64,000 bases of DNA from Acidaminobacter sp964416305 (GCA_964416305.1 CAYQDM010000011.1:1-64000), one strand, 5' to 3'. Counted from the first letter of the stretch, positions 1 through 8,868 are shown. Numbers and translations: made by a program. Notes: generated from the sequence alone by a model not told the origin.

Positions 1-70
1 AATGGTTTTAGCAAATTATCTCCGCCCCATCGTTATGTATGGTGCGGAATCCAGGCTGAATAATGCTACG

Positions 71-116
71 AAAAAAGATCCGCGGATCAAGTCCTATGGC
101 TTGGTCGGCGGATCTT
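71..116 (-). terminator. Rho-independent terminator of the usp gene
   Basis: Arms at 75-91 and 100-116 form a 17-bp stem with two imperfect positions. On the minus strand the stem is followed by a run of six T (71-76). It ends the transcript of the universal stress protein gene read from the right. Confidence 0.8.
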
Positions 117-181
117 CTCAGTTTTTGAGGGCATTCGAAGGGCATTAGCAGGGCGATCGAAGGACTTTTGTTCTATTTCTG

Positions 182-610
182 TCAGCGGATGACGACGACA
201 GGGATCTCTGAATGGTGAACGACCTTGTTCGTGACGGAACCGATCAGAAGGCGTTTGGCAGCGCCCATACCATGGGTGCACATCATGATCATGTGATAGT
301 CTTCTGTCTCAGCAATGCGTACGATCATTTGGGCAGGATCACCGGTAACATGCATTTTCTTAATATTGGTGATGCCGGCTTCACGGAGGGAAGCCTCCGC
401 TGCAGTGAGCATCTCCTGGGACGTCTCTTCAAACTTTTCACGGTTCAGGTCGTAAACGCCGATCAGGTCGCCGTGAACAAGGTTTCTGTCGAGCGGTATG
501 ACGTTGAGAAGTGTGACTTCATAATCAAGACAAGTCACAAAATCCTGGAGATAAGTTTTAAGTCTTTCAGGAACACTTGAAGAATCAATTGGAAGAAGCA
601 GTTTTCTCAT
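182..610 (-). CDS. Universal stress protein (UspA family), copy 1
   Basis: A 142-aa single-domain UspA-family protein, probably a cytoplasmic nucleotide-binding stress protein. The N-terminal strand MRKLLLPID and the C-terminal THG-x9-GS-V signature followed by PVVVIR are those of ATP-binding Usp proteins. The first Gly of the usual G-x2-G-x9-GS loop is Cys here, so nucleotide binding is likely but not certain. The ATG at 610 has a good AAGGAGG site. It is a tandem paralogue of the gene at 754-1182, and both lie downstream of the CstA transporter gene. The exact role (starvation, redox, carbon stress) cannot be read from the sequence. Confidence 0.9.
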   Translation of the reverse strand: MRKLLLPIDSSSVPERLKTYLQDFVTCLDYEVTLLNVIPLDRNLVHGDLIGVYDLNREKFEETSQEMLTAAEASLREAGITNIKKMHVTGDPAQMIVRIAETEDYHMIMMCTHGMGAAKRLLIGSVTNKVVHHSEIPVVVIR

Positions 611-641
611 TGTCGAAACCTCCTTGATTGAATTTATGATG

Positions 642-690
642 GAGAGCCACGGTCTGCAATTCCGGAGGACATTGCAGACCCCGAGCTCTC
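642..690. repeat. Long inverted repeat between the two usp genes
   Basis: A perfect 10-bp inverted repeat (651-660 and 671-680, 10-base loop) is extended by outer GAGAGC/GCTCTC arms (642-647, 685-690). It lies between the usp genes on the transcribed minus strand. No T run follows, so it is more likely an mRNA-processing or stabilising hairpin, or an operator, than a classical terminator. Confidence 0.5.
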
Positions 691-753
691 AACTGCTCTG
701 TTGTCGTTATAACCATAGAAGCCGGCGCGTGTGACTGCGTACTTTCATGGTGG

Positions 754-1182
754 CTACTGAATGACGAGAACCGGCACATAACAGTTATGAACCACTTTAT
801 TCGTCACGCTGCCGATCATCAGGCGTTTTGTTGCATCGAAACCATGGGTGTTCATAAGAACGATACGAAACTCTTCGCCTTCTGCAAGCGCCACAATCTC
901 AGCAGCAGGGTTGCCTTTCAGAACTTTAGTCTTGACGTTTTCAACGCCGGCATCTTTTAATTGCTGAGCGATTTTGGCAACCATTTCTTGGGCGACGTGT
1001 TCAAATGTTTTGCCATGGAGTCCGAATACCGTCGCGAGATGAGGGTGGGACAGCGCCTCCTCGTAAGCTATGACGTGCAATACAGTGACCTCATAACCTT
1101 GTGAGGTGGAAAATTCCTTGACGTAATCAAGGGTTCTTTCGCTGAGTTTCTCGCCGTCAACTGGAAGCAACAGTTTGTTCAT
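754..1182 (-). CDS. Universal stress protein (UspA family), copy 2
   Basis: A 142-aa UspA-family protein starting MNKLLLPVDG, with the C-terminal THG-x9-GS-V loop and PVLVIQ ending. As in its paralogue at 182-610 the first Gly of the ATP loop is replaced (Asn here). The ATG at 1182 is preceded by AAGGAGG. The two copies share length, ends and loop but have diverged in the middle, which points to an old tandem duplication. It follows the cstA-like gene on the same strand, but a terminator-like hairpin separates them, so it probably has its own promoter as well. Confidence 0.9.
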   Translation of the reverse strand: MNKLLLPVDGEKLSERTLDYVKEFSTSQGYEVTVLHVIAYEEALSHPHLATVFGLHGKTFEHVAQEMVAKIAQQLKDAGVENVKTKVLKGNPAAEIVALAEGEEFRIVLMNTHGFDATKRLMIGSVTNKVVHNCYVPVLVIQ

Positions 1183-1301
1183 GGTGACACCTCCTTAGTT
1201 TCCTCCGGTTTTTCAATATATACCCCCAATGATGAAATTTAAAAGTCACAAAGCTCGAATTGTATCGATACAAGTTGGAGGCGGTGCCCTCGCATAAGAC
1301 T

Positions 1302-1357
1302 AAAAAAAACCGATCCAGAGCTCTGCCGATGGTTTTCAGCAGACTTCTGAACCGGTT
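1302..1357 (-). terminator. Probable terminator after the cstA-like gene
   Basis: Arms at 1308-1320 and 1345-1357 pair over 13 positions with two mismatches and one G-T pair. The minus-strand 3' side is a run of eight T (1302-1309). It sits 13 bp past the stop of the transporter gene. Confidence 0.65.
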
Positions 1358-1369
1358 CATTTTAAATGG

Positions 1370-2812
1370 TTATGCAGCATTCTCCGCATTTTGCTTGATT
1401 GTAGCGGCACGCTTTTTTCTGCTCGCTGAAGTAAGGAACAGGATCAGGAAAGCGGCTGCGACGGCTATGCCAGTAGGGTAGGCGAAGGAAGCCGGAAGCT
1501 TAAAACCTTCTGGTGCGACGAGAATATAAGTTATGGAGACGGCACTCATAAAGGTAGCGGGTACTGTTGCTATCCAGTGTACCTGGTTTTTAAGGTAGAG
1601 ATACATTGCAGCTGCCCAAAGGACGATCATGGCCAGGGTTTGGTTAGACCAGGCGAAGTAACGCCATACAATATTGAAGTCTATTTTGGTAAGGGCAAAA
1701 CCAATGACAAACAGTGGCAGGGAAATTATCAAGCGGTTCTTGATTGGACCTTGTTTGAACTTAAGTATATCAGATATAGTCAGTCGGGCGCTTCTGAAAG
1801 CCGTGTCGCCAGAGGTTACCGGACAAGCGACAACGCCGAGAATTGCAAGGACACCACCGACTTTACCGAGGAGTGTATTTGAAATCGTATTGACGACCCA
1901 AGCTTGCCCGCCGTTCGCGCTCATTTGAGCACCGAGTTCACCGGTGCTGCCAAAGAAAGCCATAGCTGCCGCTGCCCAGATCAAGGCAACGATCCCTTCT
2001 GCGATCATGGCACCATAAAAGACTTTGCGGCCCTGACGTTCGTTGGTGATGCATCTTGCCATCATAGGAGACTGCGTAGAGTGGAAACCGCTGATTGCGC
2101 CGCAGGCGATTGTAATGAACATAAGCGGCCAAATTGGAAGATTTTTTGGATGCAGGTTGGCCAGCTGAATCTCAGGAATTTGATAACCCCCGAACAGGAT
2201 TCCGCCGGTTACACCAACCGCCATGATCAACAATGTAGCGCCGAAGAGGGGATAAATTTTACCAATTAACTGATCAATTGGCAGCATTGTCGCAATAACA
2301 TAATAAGCAAAAATGGCGTAAATCCAGAAAACTTTGTCGAAGGTAGGCGGTGTGATTCCGGAGAGCAAGGCTGCAGGACCAGTAATAAATACGACGCCAA
2401 CCAGGATCAGTACAATGATTGAGAAGCCGCGCATGAAATTCTTCAGCCCTGGGCCAAGGTAATGGCCGACGACTTCAGGAATACTCGCGCCGTTGTGTCT
2501 GACAGAAAGCATACCGCTGAAATAGTCGTGGACGCCGCCTGCGAAGATTGAGCCAAGCACAATCCAGAGAAATGCAACAGGTCCCCACAAGGCACCTGCT
2601 ATTGCCCCGAAGATTGGGCCCAGGCCTGCGATGTTCAGGAACTGTATCATGAAGATTTTCCAACCTGGCAGTGGAACGTAGTCGACACCGTCGTTCATGG
2701 CAACGGCTGGTGTAGTCAGATTTTCGTCTGCGCCGAACTTTGACTCGACGATCTTGCCGTAGATGAAGTAACCTGCGATCAGCGCGACAATAGACAGAAG
2801 AAATGAAATCAT
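1370..2812 (-). CDS. cstA: CstA-family carbon starvation / pyruvate transporter
   Basis: A 480-aa polytopic membrane protein of the CstA family (the family of E. coli CstA and BtsT, which import peptides or pyruvate with protons). Family signatures include GPIFGAIAGALWGP near residues 65-80, FAGGVHDYFSGM around 90-100, and a C-terminal set of hydrophobic helices. It is the short form, since E. coli CstA is about 700 aa. The ATG at 2812 has a strong AAAGGAGGA site. A hairpin terminator separates it from the upstream LytTR response-regulator gene, so it probably has its own promoter in the 57 bp between. The neighbouring LytS/LytTR pair parallels the E. coli BtsSR-BtsT arrangement, which makes pyruvate the best substrate guess; that substrate is an inference. 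Confidence 0.9.
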   Translation of the reverse strand: MISFLLSIVALIAGYFIYGKIVESKFGADENLTTPAVAMNDGVDYVPLPGWKIFMIQFLNIAGLGPIFGAIAGALWGPVAFLWIVLGSIFAGGVHDYFSGMLSVRHNGASIPEVVGHYLGPGLKNFMRGFSIIVLILVGVVFITGPAALLSGITPPTFDKVFWIYAIFAYYVIATMLPIDQLIGKIYPLFGATLLIMAVGVTGGILFGGYQIPEIQLANLHPKNLPIWPLMFITIACGAISGFHSTQSPMMARCITNERQGRKVFYGAMIAEGIVALIWAAAAMAFFGSTGELGAQMSANGGQAWVVNTISNTLLGKVGGVLAILGVVACPVTSGDTAFRSARLTISDILKFKQGPIKNRLIISLPLFVIGFALTKIDFNIVWRYFAWSNQTLAMIVLWAAAMYLYLKNQVHWIATVPATFMSAVSITYILVAPEGFKLPASFAYPTGIAVAAAFLILFLTSASRKKRAATIKQNAENAA

Positions 2813-2871
2813 TTGGGTCCTCCTTTTACTATGTATGAGTTCGCGTTTGCTTACATCACCAGATTACAACA

Positions 2872-2894
2872 AAAAAACGCCAGAGGCGTTTTTT
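2872..2894 (-). terminator. Bidirectional hairpin terminator between lytTR and cstA
   Basis: A perfect 10-bp stem (2872-2881 with 2885-2894) carries A6/T6 ends and a 3-base loop. It lies between the response-regulator stop and the cstA start and would end the two-component transcript on the minus strand. Confidence 0.8.
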
Positions 2895-2927
2895 AGGCAT
2901 GAAATGACGTGAATTCTGCATGAAGTG

Positions 2928-3635
2928 TCAAAATGATCCCATAATCTGTTTAAACTCCGACAGATAATGTCGGCTGACGGGGATAGGACTTTCGATATCT
3001 TTCAGCTTCAATTGATAAGTGTGGTTAAACCAGGGGATAATTTCTTCAATCTTGTCGAGATTTACGACGAAGGATCTGTGACATCTGAAAAATTTTTTCG
3101 GGTCCAACTTTTTTTGAAAGCTGCTGATGCTTGAGACAACTACAAAGACATCTTCTTTAGTGAAAATATGAACTTCCCGCTCCCGGACCTCTAAATAGCA
3201 CAGCTCAGCGACCGGGACCACCCTCATTTTTTCTGACTTCCAAAGGGTCAACTTTTCAGGATATGAAATCTCAACGGGATCGAGGGCACTCAGTTTGTTG
3301 AGAAGCAGTTCCAATCGATCTTCAGAAAAGGGTTTCAGCAGATAGTCAAACGCCTCAAGTTCAAAGGCCTCCACGGCGTATTCTCTGTGAGCGGTCACAA
3401 AAATTATGCGTGAGTCCACGCCCCATTGTCTAAGCTGTCTGGCGAAGCTCATGCCGTCCAGCTGAGGCATGCTGATATCCAAAAAGACGAGGTCGGGTTT
3501 TGTCTGACGGACGTATTCCAAAGCCTCAGGGGCGTCATCAAAATCTTTGAGTATCGTGATATCACTGAGACCTTCAATCAGGTAAGCAAGTTCCCTGCGG
3601 GCGGGCATTTCGTCATCTACAATAACGCAATTCAA
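2928..3635 (-). CDS. LytTR-family response regulator
   Basis: A 235-aa response regulator: receiver domain 1-120 with acidic pocket D7-D8, phospho-acceptor Asp53 (LVFLDISMP), Thr81 and Lys101, followed by a LytTR DNA-binding domain from about 133 to 235. This is the LytR/AgrA/BtsR class. The start is TTG at 3635, overlapping the TGA of the sensor kinase gene, so the two are translationally coupled. By position it probably controls the adjacent cstA-like transporter. It may also act on lrgAB at 52266-53329, since LytST systems regulate lrgAB in other Firmicutes; no binding-site match was found to support that. Confidence 0.92.
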   Translation of the reverse strand: MNCVIVDDEMPARRELAYLIEGLSDITILKDFDDAPEALEYVRQTKPDLVFLDISMPQLDGMSFARQLRQWGVDSRIIFVTAHREYAVEAFELEAFDYLLKPFSEDRLELLLNKLSALDPVEISYPEKLTLWKSEKMRVVPVAELCYLEVREREVHIFTKEDVFVVVSSISSFQKKLDPKKFFRCHRSFVVNLDKIEEIIPWFNHTYQLKLKDIESPIPVSRHYLSEFKQIMGSF

Positions 3636-5314
3636 GCGACCACACCTTTCGTCCGGCTTGGAATTTCAAAGGATATACGAGTGCCTTGATCCAGGTGTTC
3701 AATAACTAATTCGCTCCCGTAAATAAGACGAAGTCGATTTTGCACATTGGACAATCCGATGTGATGACTTGGCAGTGTCCCTTGTTCAATTTGCGAAATC
3801 AGCTCGGGATCAATACCTTTTCCGTCATCTTCCACCGTGATTTTTGCCGTACCTTCCCCTGTGTTTTGAATTCGGAGTTGGATTGTACCTCTGCCAATGC
3901 CTTCCATGATCCCGTGTTTGACGGCATTTTCAACGAGTGGCTGGATGATGAGGGAGGGGATGGAGAGCTCAAGATCAGAGTCGATGATGTATTCAACTTT
4001 AAGCTTGTCACCAAAGCGGGCCCGCTCGATATCCACATAGGCTTTCACCTGTTCAATCTCACGGTTGATGCTCACCAACCGGTCGGCAGATTCCAAATTG
4101 TATCTTAAATAGGTAGAAAGATCGACGATCAGCTGACGCGCCTTTTCAGGTTCATCTCGCGTGAATGCGGTTATGGTGTTAAGAGCATTGAAGAGAAAAT
4201 GCGGGTTAATCTGTGACTGAAGCGCCCGAATTTCAGACTGAGTTGCCAGTTCTTCAAGCTTGTGGATTTTGCTGATCTCAAGCTGTGTGGATATGATCTG
4301 CGACAATCCTATGGCAAGCTGTGCAGTACTTTCCGAGATCATACCCTCTTTACCGTAATAAATTTTAAGTGTCCCCATGACCTGTTCGCCTTCGAAGATA
4401 GGGACAATAACTGCGGACTTCAGCGGACAGGTCTCATAATCACATTGAATATCAGTTTTCTTGTTCAAAAATAAAATATCGCCGGAGTCAATAACCTTGC
4501 GCGTCGCCTCTGTTCCAATTGGGCTGCCGCTTTCGTGATGATCCGCTCCGAGGCCGACGTGGGAAAGTATTGTATTTCGATCTGTAATTGAAACCGCATC
4601 TGCCTGAATAGAGGCCTGGATGATCTGACAGATCTTTTCAATGGATTCAGGTGTGATATCCCTGAAATACGGCAGTGTCTGATTAGCCACGTCCATGGCC
4701 GTTTTAGCCTGACGCGCGGCGATATTTTCTTTTTCATCAAACAGGTTCTGAATAATCAAGATCAGGATGCTGATTCCAATCCCGTTTGTCATACTCATAG
4801 GCAGATAAATGCTCTTAACTACAGCCAGCGCTGCGGGAAAGGGCTTTGACATCAGCAGAATCAGCAACATTTCGAAGGTTTCCATGACAAAGCCGCCTGC
4901 GAGTCCCAGCATCCATTTGTTTTTCCGAGTGGATTTATGATAGACGAAGGATGCAGCAACCCCTGCGGCGATGGTCGCGATTGCACACGGAACCGCCGTC
5001 AGCGACCCCACCGGCATGGTCAATCTGTGAATCCCTGCGATGATGCCGGCCGTGATCCCAACAAAGGGACCGGCCAATATGCCGCCGACCATGACGCCGA
5101 TAAGCCGCGTATTGGCTATAGCTCCTTGAATTTCCGTTCCAATGTAAGTTCCTAAAATGCCAAAAGCGCCAAAAATCAACGCCAGGATCAGTTTTTCCTT
5201 AAAGGAAAATTTTTCTTTGAGCATGATTTTCTTAAAGAGTGATAATCTTGAAAGCCAGAAGGCGAGAAGGACGACGTAGCCCAGGTTGTTGGTCAAATTT
5301 CGCAGAAGAATCAT
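3632..5314 (-). CDS. LytS/BtsS-type sensor histidine kinase
   Basis: A 560-aa membrane sensor kinase. The N-terminal 200 residues are hydrophobic and match the 5TM-5TMR_LYT sensor. A GAF-like domain follows (about 215-345). The His-kinase domain carries QINPHFLFNALNTI with the phospho-His near residue 370, and a HATPase domain has PLVENAVKHG and a DDGKGI box. This is the LytS/BtsS/YpdA class. In E. coli BtsS is a pyruvate sensor beside BtsT, so the neighbouring CstA-type gene makes pyruvate a reasonable ligand guess. The ATG at 5314 has a TGGAGG site. Confidence 0.92.
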   Translation of the reverse strand: MILLRNLTNNLGYVVLLAFWLSRLSLFKKIMLKEKFSFKEKLILALIFGAFGILGTYIGTEIQGAIANTRLIGVMVGGILAGPFVGITAGIIAGIHRLTMPVGSLTAVPCAIATIAAGVAASFVYHKSTRKNKWMLGLAGGFVMETFEMLLILLMSKPFPAALAVVKSIYLPMSMTNGIGISILILIIQNLFDEKENIAARQAKTAMDVANQTLPYFRDITPESIEKICQIIQASIQADAVSITDRNTILSHVGLGADHHESGSPIGTEATRKVIDSGDILFLNKKTDIQCDYETCPLKSAVIVPIFEGEQVMGTLKIYYGKEGMISESTAQLAIGLSQIISTQLEISKIHKLEELATQSEIRALQSQINPHFLFNALNTITAFTRDEPEKARQLIVDLSTYLRYNLESADRLVSINREIEQVKAYVDIERARFGDKLKVEYIIDSDLELSIPSLIIQPLVENAVKHGIMEGIGRGTIQLRIQNTGEGTAKITVEDDGKGIDPELISQIEQGTLPSHHIGLSNVQNRLRLIYGSELVIEHLDQGTRISFEIPSRTKGVVA

Positions 5315-5361
5315 GCGTCAACCTCCACTTAATCAAAATTGAGATGATCTATTATACCACG

Positions 5362-5649
5362 TTATTTGTCCTTTTTCCTTCCTCTGAAAAGTGAGAAGCC
5401 CCCAAAACCACCGATAATGGCAATATAAAACGCGAAATCATAAGCAAGTCCTGTGTTGTTGACCTCGTAAATTCTGTAGCCGCCGCGGATGAACCCGAGA
5501 AGCATGGACAGCGGGGCGAGCCAGCCGTGCCAGATTCCCGAAAAAAAACCAGCCGGATTATCCGAGGAATAACTGCCGTCCCCGGGCAGGCAGGCGGTCA
5601 GGGTAAGCATGATCAGCAGAATCAAAAGAGTCAGCGTAATTTTTTTCAT
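5362..5649 (-). CDS. Small conserved lipoprotein, function unknown
   Basis: A 95-aa predicted lipoprotein: MKK start, hydrophobic stretch, lipobox LTAC near residue 20, then a conserved-looking core (PAGFFSGIWHGW, then YEVNNTG) and a hydrophobic segment before a basic tail GRKKDK. The ATG at 5649 is chosen because AGGAGG lies 7 bp upstream; the upstream extension is unsupported. Proteins with this GFF-GIWHGW pattern recur in bacteria as uncharacterised proteins (from memory). It lies beside the sensor kinase gene on the same strand, but no functional link can be read. Confidence 0.75.
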   Translation of the reverse strand: MKKITLTLLILLIMLTLTACLPGDGSYSSDNPAGFFSGIWHGWLAPLSMLLGFIRGGYRIYEVNNTGLAYDFAFYIAIIGGFGGFSLFRGRKKDK

Positions 5650-5823
5650 AACAGAACCTCCTCGTATTGGGCAACCCTTGATGAAAGAATACATGCGAAT
5701 TTAAAGCCTTTTCTTCTGTTTATCTTCTTACTCATTACAGAGTGGCTTCAAACACTGAATTCGAGTTGTATTAGAATTACAGTTATTGTATGATTCTAGT
5801 AGCGCTTGAAAATTACTTCATTA

Positions 5824-5845
5824 TAAGGACGACGTAAGGACGACA
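5824..5845. repeat. 11-bp tandem direct repeat in divergent promoter region
   Basis: TAAGGACGACG is repeated head to tail (5824-5834, 5835-5845, last base differs). It lies between the minus-strand lipoprotein gene and the plus-strand EamA gene and could be a regulator site. Confidence 0.4.
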
Positions 5846-5907
5846 ACATTAAAGATTCCAAAAACATGACAGCAAACAATAGACAATAATGAAAGCAGGT
5901 TGAGAAT

Positions 5908-6774
5908 TTGAACGTTTTATCACTCGTCAAAACACCCAGAGCTAAAGCCATTATGTATTTGGTGATTGCTTCTGTGCTATGGAGCACAGGCGGTATGCTG
6001 ATCAAACTGGTCGACTGGAATCCGGTCGCTATAGCAGGCACCAGGAGCGGCATTGCAGCACTGGTGATGCTCGCGTTTGTCAGAAGACCGAAGTTTACCA
6101 AATCCAAAACCCAGATCGCGGGTGCGGCTTTCTATATGTCAACGGTTATACTTTTCGTCACAGCCAACAAATTGACCACTGCTGCGAACGCGATTCTGTT
6201 GCAGTATACTGCTCCAATCTGGGTGGCTGTTCTCGGCACCTGGGTTCTGAAAGAAAAGACGCTGCGTGTCGACTGGCTGGCGATCTTTGCGGTCATGGCC
6301 GGCATGGTGCTGTTCTTTATTGGAGACCTTGGGGGCGGTGCTCTCGCGGGAAATCTGCTCTCCATTCTTTCGGGTTTATTTTTGGCGCTGACTGTCATTT
6401 TCCTGAGGCTTCAGAAAGACGGCTCACAGATTGAAATGACGCTGCTCGGCAATATTATGACCTTTCTGGTCAGCATTCCATTTATTTTGCAATCTGTCCC
6501 GGATTTTAAAAGTATGGTGGGCATTCTGATTCTGGGAGTCTTTCAGCTGGGGATTTCCTATACGCTGTTTTCCCTGGCGGTGCGACACGTGACCGCGCTG
6601 GAGGCAATTTTGATCCCGGTCATAGAACCTATTCTCAATCCCATCTGGGTCTTTCTCGCAACCGGGGAAAAGCCTGGTGCACTTGCGCTGCTGGGTGGGC
6701 TGATCGTCGTTTTGGCCGTCACTTTGCGCAGCTTTTACATCAGTCGGTTGGGAAAAGTTAAAGAGATCACATGA
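5908..6774 (+). CDS. EamA/DMT-family transporter
   Basis: A 288-aa integral membrane protein with about ten hydrophobic helices in two repeats, each an EamA domain of the drug/metabolite transporter superfamily. Recognisable points are SVLWSTGGMLIK in helix 1 and the repeat-2 region ending IPVIEPILNPIWVFL. It probably exports a small metabolite or amino acid; the substrate is unknown. The start is TTG at 5908 with an AGCAGG-type site; an ATG at 5953 is the alternative. It stands alone, followed by a strong terminator. Confidence 0.88.
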   Translation: MNVLSLVKTPRAKAIMYLVIASVLWSTGGMLIKLVDWNPVAIAGTRSGIAALVMLAFVRRPKFTKSKTQIAGAAFYMSTVILFVTANKLTTAANAILLQYTAPIWVAVLGTWVLKEKTLRVDWLAIFAVMAGMVLFFIGDLGGGALAGNLLSILSGLFLALTVIFLRLQKDGSQIEMTLLGNIMTFLVSIPFILQSVPDFKSMVGILILGVFQLGISYTLFSLAVRHVTALEAILIPVIEPILNPIWVFLATGEKPGALALLGGLIVVLAVTLRSFYISRLGKVKEIT

Positions 6775-6799
6775 CTCAGTGCAATAACGGGTTATTTAA

Positions 6800-6870
6800 A
6801 GAGAAGGAGATTGGCGCCAGTGTACTGTCGGTTTTCACCGGCAACTGCTGCGTCAATCTCCTTCTCTTTT
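6800..6870 (+). terminator. Rho-independent terminator after EamA gene
   Basis: A 13-bp perfect stem (6801-6813 with 6854-6866) is followed by TTTT. It may also serve the convergent lipoprotein gene on the minus strand. Confidence 0.8.
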
Positions 6871-6912
6871 CTGCTATCTCAAATTATTTCAATTTTTCGT
6901 CCTGTTTCCAGT

Positions 6913-7455
6913 TTATTCGTCAATAAAAATCGCGTCGATTTTCCAAACGCCGTCTTGCTTCAAATAGAGGACGTTTAAAGTGTTGAGGCGCTCGTCCTGT
7001 TCCGCATAGCCGGCATCAAAAATCTCGTAGATCGCGTTATAAGAAGCGCCGTCTTGCCAGAATGCGCGCTGCCTTAAATTCATGGGGCGCTCAGGGATGG
7101 CAAACTCAACTGTCCCTTTGCCGTAGAGGCTGATTACATTGCCGTCTTTGACTGTAACGGAGGAGGTAAAGGATTCCAGGGCTGCGGCGTGCTCACCGCG
7201 AATCAGGGCATTCAGCGTGCCGTACAGATTGCTGTCAAGGGTATTGCGGAGCTCAAGCAGGCTTTCAGTATCCGATGCCTGGAGGGAGGTCAAAGCAGCT
7301 TTCAAAGTTTCATTTTCCTCTGACAACTCAATGACTTGGGCTTTCAATGTATCGATTTCGCCCTGCAAATCAGCGGGCGCCTCTGTTTTATTACACCCGG
7401 CGGCGACGAGGATGGCTGCAATCATAACGAAGACGAGCAGACTTTTTTTCAACAT
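6913..7455 (-). CDS. Hypothetical lipoprotein with coiled coil
   Basis: A 180-aa predicted lipoprotein: MLKKS start, hydrophobic segment, lipobox VAAGC (Cys21), then a charged heptad-like stretch (about 30-75) likely to be a coiled coil. A globular C-terminal half ends LKQDGVWKIDAIFIDE, which resembles the last strands of NTF2-like/SnoaL folds. I do not recognise a named family. It is convergent with the EamA gene and divergent from the DUF503 gene. Confidence 0.8.
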   Translation of the reverse strand: MLKKSLLVFVMIAAILVAAGCNKTEAPADLQGEIDTLKAQVIELSEENETLKAALTSLQASDTESLLELRNTLDSNLYGTLNALIRGEHAAALESFTSSVTVKDGNVISLYGKGTVEFAIPERPMNLRQRAFWQDGASYNAIYEIFDAGYAEQDERLNTLNVLYLKQDGVWKIDAIFIDE

Positions 7456-7567
7456 TTGGCAAACCTCCTGTCTAAACTTATGTGTTGTATGTTACTATTA
7501 TCTCAAATGTTTCTTATCGAAAAGTTAAGGAAGTGTGAAATTTTGAGTGTCCCTTGAGAGGTGGTCC

Positions 7568-7879
7568 ATGATGTTTCTCGCATGCGCAGTAGTTAAAATG
7601 GTGATTGCGCAGTCCTGCAGCCTGAAGGATCGAAGACGGGTGATGCAGGGTCTGACTGCGACCATCGGCAAAGCGAATCACTTGGCAGCGGCGGATCTCA
7701 GTCCGGATGGGACTTTGAATCTCGGCATTCTGGGATTGACGGCGGTTTCCAATACGCTTCATCACGCGGCAGAGCTTAGGGAAACAGCGCTTAGAAGCCT
7801 GGACAGGGATGGCCGGTTTGAAGTGATCAGCATTGTCACAGAGGAGATAAAACTGGAATCTGGTGAAGCGGGGTTTTAA
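7568..7879 (+). CDS. DUF503 (YlxP-like) protein
   Basis: A 103-aa protein with the DUF503 pattern: an early hydrophobic strand, SCSLKDRRRVMQGL, then LGILGLTAVSN and a C-terminal helix. YlxP-type proteins are small, of uncertain function and sometimes encoded near ribosome-maturation genes. The start is taken as ATG 7568 (ATG 7571 equally possible), with GAGAGGTGG just upstream; the longer GTG form at 7547 has no ribosome site. It is probably co-transcribed with the PanE-like gene 41 bp downstream. Confidence 0.75.
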   Translation: MMFLACAVVKMVIAQSCSLKDRRRVMQGLTATIGKANHLAAADLSPDGTLNLGILGLTAVSNTLHHAAELRETALRSLDRDGRFEVISIVTEEIKLESGEAGF

Positions 7880-7920
7880 ACGCCTGGATGGAATCGGATC
7901 AAAATAGGGAGGTTTGTTGC

Positions 7921-8853
7921 ATGTATAAGGTGGATATTGTTGGGCTCGGCGCTATTGGCGCGGCTTACGGTGCGGTGGCTTCAACACGCGGGAACACTGA
8001 TATACGCGTTTTGGTGGACGATTCGAGGTATTCTGTTTACAAAGATAAAGTCATTGAGGTGAACGGCGAGCCGTTTCGTTTTAAGGCGGCGTCGCCCTCC
8101 AACAGGGAAGGTGCCTTTGAAGGGCCGGCGGATTTGATGATCATTGCCTGCAAATATCCAGCGCTTGAGGACGCCCTTGAGGTAGCACGCCAGTTCGCAG
8201 GGGAAGACACCTTGGTCATGACGGTATTAAACGGTCTTTTAAGCGAAGACTCAGCTATCAAGAAGCTGGGTGAGTCACGTGTCCTTCATTCTTTCTGCAT
8301 GGGTATTGACACAGTCAAACACGGTGACAGGGTTGATTACAGAAATATTGGCAGAATTGTATTTGGCGCGGTGCCTCAGGGGCCAGAGGACCCTCGGGTA
8401 CTCAAAGCTCAAGAGATCCTCGAGGAAGCGGGTATCCCCTTTGAAGTGCCTCAGGACATCCTGGCTATGATGTGGAAGAAATTCATGATCAACGTTTCAG
8501 GGAATCAGCTTTCAGCGGTTCTGGAACTCAACTACGGCTATTTTCAGGAGGATGAGGACCTGAAGACGCTGCTTCGGGCTGTCATGGAAGAGGTCGTCGG
8601 CCTTGCGCAGATCAAGGGGATCAATCTGTCTGACGGCGCCATTGAGGAGTACCTGAACAGTGTCAAAAAGCACGATCCAAAGGGAAAGACCTCCATGCAT
8701 CAGGATATCGAGGCCGGCCGCCCGACCGAGGTTGAGCTGTTCGCCGGACATATGCTGAAAATGGGGGAGGAGCTGGGTATTGACCTGCCATACAACCGAA
8801 TGCTCTACCATTTGATTCGTATCAAGGAGCGCCAGGTTGGCGCGCGGCAATAA
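7921..8853 (+). CDS. 2-dehydropantoate 2-reductase-like (PanE/ApbA) ketoreductase
   Basis: A 310-aa NAD(P)-dependent ketopantoate reductase family member. The N-terminal Rossmann motif is GLGAIGAAYG (residues 7-16), and the C-terminal all-helical ApbA domain has the WKKFMINVSGNQLSAV pattern. PanE makes D-pantoate for coenzyme A synthesis, but many paralogues reduce other 2-oxoacids and no panB/panC lies nearby, so the substrate is open. The start ATG 7921 has GGGAGG upstream; a longer frame from 7888 lacks a site. A terminator follows. Confidence 0.85.
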   Translation: MYKVDIVGLGAIGAAYGAVASTRGNTDIRVLVDDSRYSVYKDKVIEVNGEPFRFKAASPSNREGAFEGPADLMIIACKYPALEDALEVARQFAGEDTLVMTVLNGLLSEDSAIKKLGESRVLHSFCMGIDTVKHGDRVDYRNIGRIVFGAVPQGPEDPRVLKAQEILEEAGIPFEVPQDILAMMWKKFMINVSGNQLSAVLELNYGYFQEDEDLKTLLRAVMEEVVGLAQIKGINLSDGAIEEYLNSVKKHDPKGKTSMHQDIEAGRPTEVELFAGHMLKMGEELGIDLPYNRMLYHLIRIKERQVGARQ

Positions 8854-8868
8854 AACAATCGGGAAACC

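Noticed and set aside
212..580. Plus-strand frame opposite the first usp gene
   Set aside because: It is antisense to a clear Usp gene and has no ribosome site.
1157..1360. Small minus-strand frame between usp and cstA genes
   Set aside because: It overlaps the terminator and the usp start and has no ribosome site.
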